From an uncultured Oscillibacter sp. (GTDB lineage: Bacteria; Bacillota; Clostridia; Oscillospirales; Oscillospiraceae): a stretch of DNA of 31,031 nucleotides. Position numbers and translations under genes: made by a program. Under the pieces are notes generated by a model that was not told the origin of the DNA, ran no database searches, and was given only the letters and a program-made list of their open reading frames with translations. This document shows positions 31,013 through 31,031 of the stretch, piece by piece. Each line of letters begins with the position of its first letter. Within the stretch, counting starts at the first letter, position 1. The stretch is taken from contig URXS01000012.1 of the NCBI GenBank assembly GCA_900551885.1, forward strand, positions 1-31,031, in the 5' to 3' direction.

Positions 31013-31031
31013 CCGCCGGCCTTTGGCCGGC
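31013..31031. terminator. Hairpin at the window edge, possible terminator
   Basis: GCCGGCC-TTT-GGCCGGC forms a perfect 7-base-pair GC stem upstream of murB. A T-run, if any, lies beyond the window, so it could terminate a gene entering from the right or belong to the murB leader. Confidence 0.35.

Noticed and set aside
1..31031. CRISPR arrays, tRNA or rRNA genes, insertion sequences, prophage genes.
   Set aside because: None was seen: no regularly spaced direct repeats, no transposase or integrase motifs, no cloverleaf noticed by eye. A tRNA search program would be a stronger test for the last.

Overview
The window looks like a chromosomal segment from a high-GC, Gram-positive, probably spore-forming gut clostridium of the Oscillospiraceae type (relatives of Flavonifractor, Lawsonibacter, Dysosmobacter). 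This is inferred from Firmicute-style ribosome binding sites, frequent GTG starts, a valine T-box leader, DUF4364 and DUF3048 proteins, a Bce-type peptide-sensing module and the murB-rapZ-yvcK-whiA cluster with dnaE nearby. No tRNA, rRNA, CRISPR array, insertion sequence, prophage or clear pseudogene is visible. Strong third-position GC bias creates very long antisense open frames (1200 codons opposite dnaE), which are not genes.

Layout. (1) 1-4301, minus strand: a tightly coupled operon encoding a 100-residue unknown protein, an MMPL/RND-family transporter with an unusual beta-repeat tail, and a secreted GLUG-repeat protein with a long helical stalk that leaves the window. A TetR regulator (4488-5096) diverges from it across a palindrome. 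(2) 5275-8457, minus strand: a coupled unknown/small-membrane-protein pair, a second TetR regulator, and an acetyltransferase coupled to a membrane-anchored PLD-like protein. (3) 8852-10105, plus: a CapA/PGA_cap-family anchored protein with its own promoter and terminator. (4) 10421-14934, plus: a complete Bce-type antimicrobial-peptide detoxification module (response regulator, intramembrane-sensing kinase, ABC ATPase, FtsX-like permease), with a CTTACA-N4-TGTAAG operator just before the transporter genes. (5) 15124-18120, minus: valS under a valine T-box leader with promoter, probable GUC specifier, T-box sequence and intrinsic terminator. (6) 18235-19295, plus: an XRE regulator with two paralogous small membrane proteins; its promoter is flanked by two copies of a candidate operator. 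(7) 19384-21424, minus: a cysteine-rich protein with a possible mother-cell sigma promoter, and a DUF3048 lipoprotein. (8) 21579-22709, plus: a DUF4364 protein and two tiny membrane proteins. (9) 22769-30974, minus: murB, rapZ, yvcK, whiA, a C_GCAxxG_C_C protein, a zinc-ribbon membrane protein and dnaE.

How the parts work together. The last block couples cell-wall precursor synthesis (MurB), amino-sugar and UDP-GlcNAc-linked control (RapZ, YvcK), a division/sporulation regulator (WhiA) and replication (DnaE). The Bce module would sense and remove cell-wall-active peptides. The GLUG/MMPL operon is the least explained locus and the best candidate for an undescribed envelope system. Most transcription units end in strong intrinsic terminators, several of them bidirectional.
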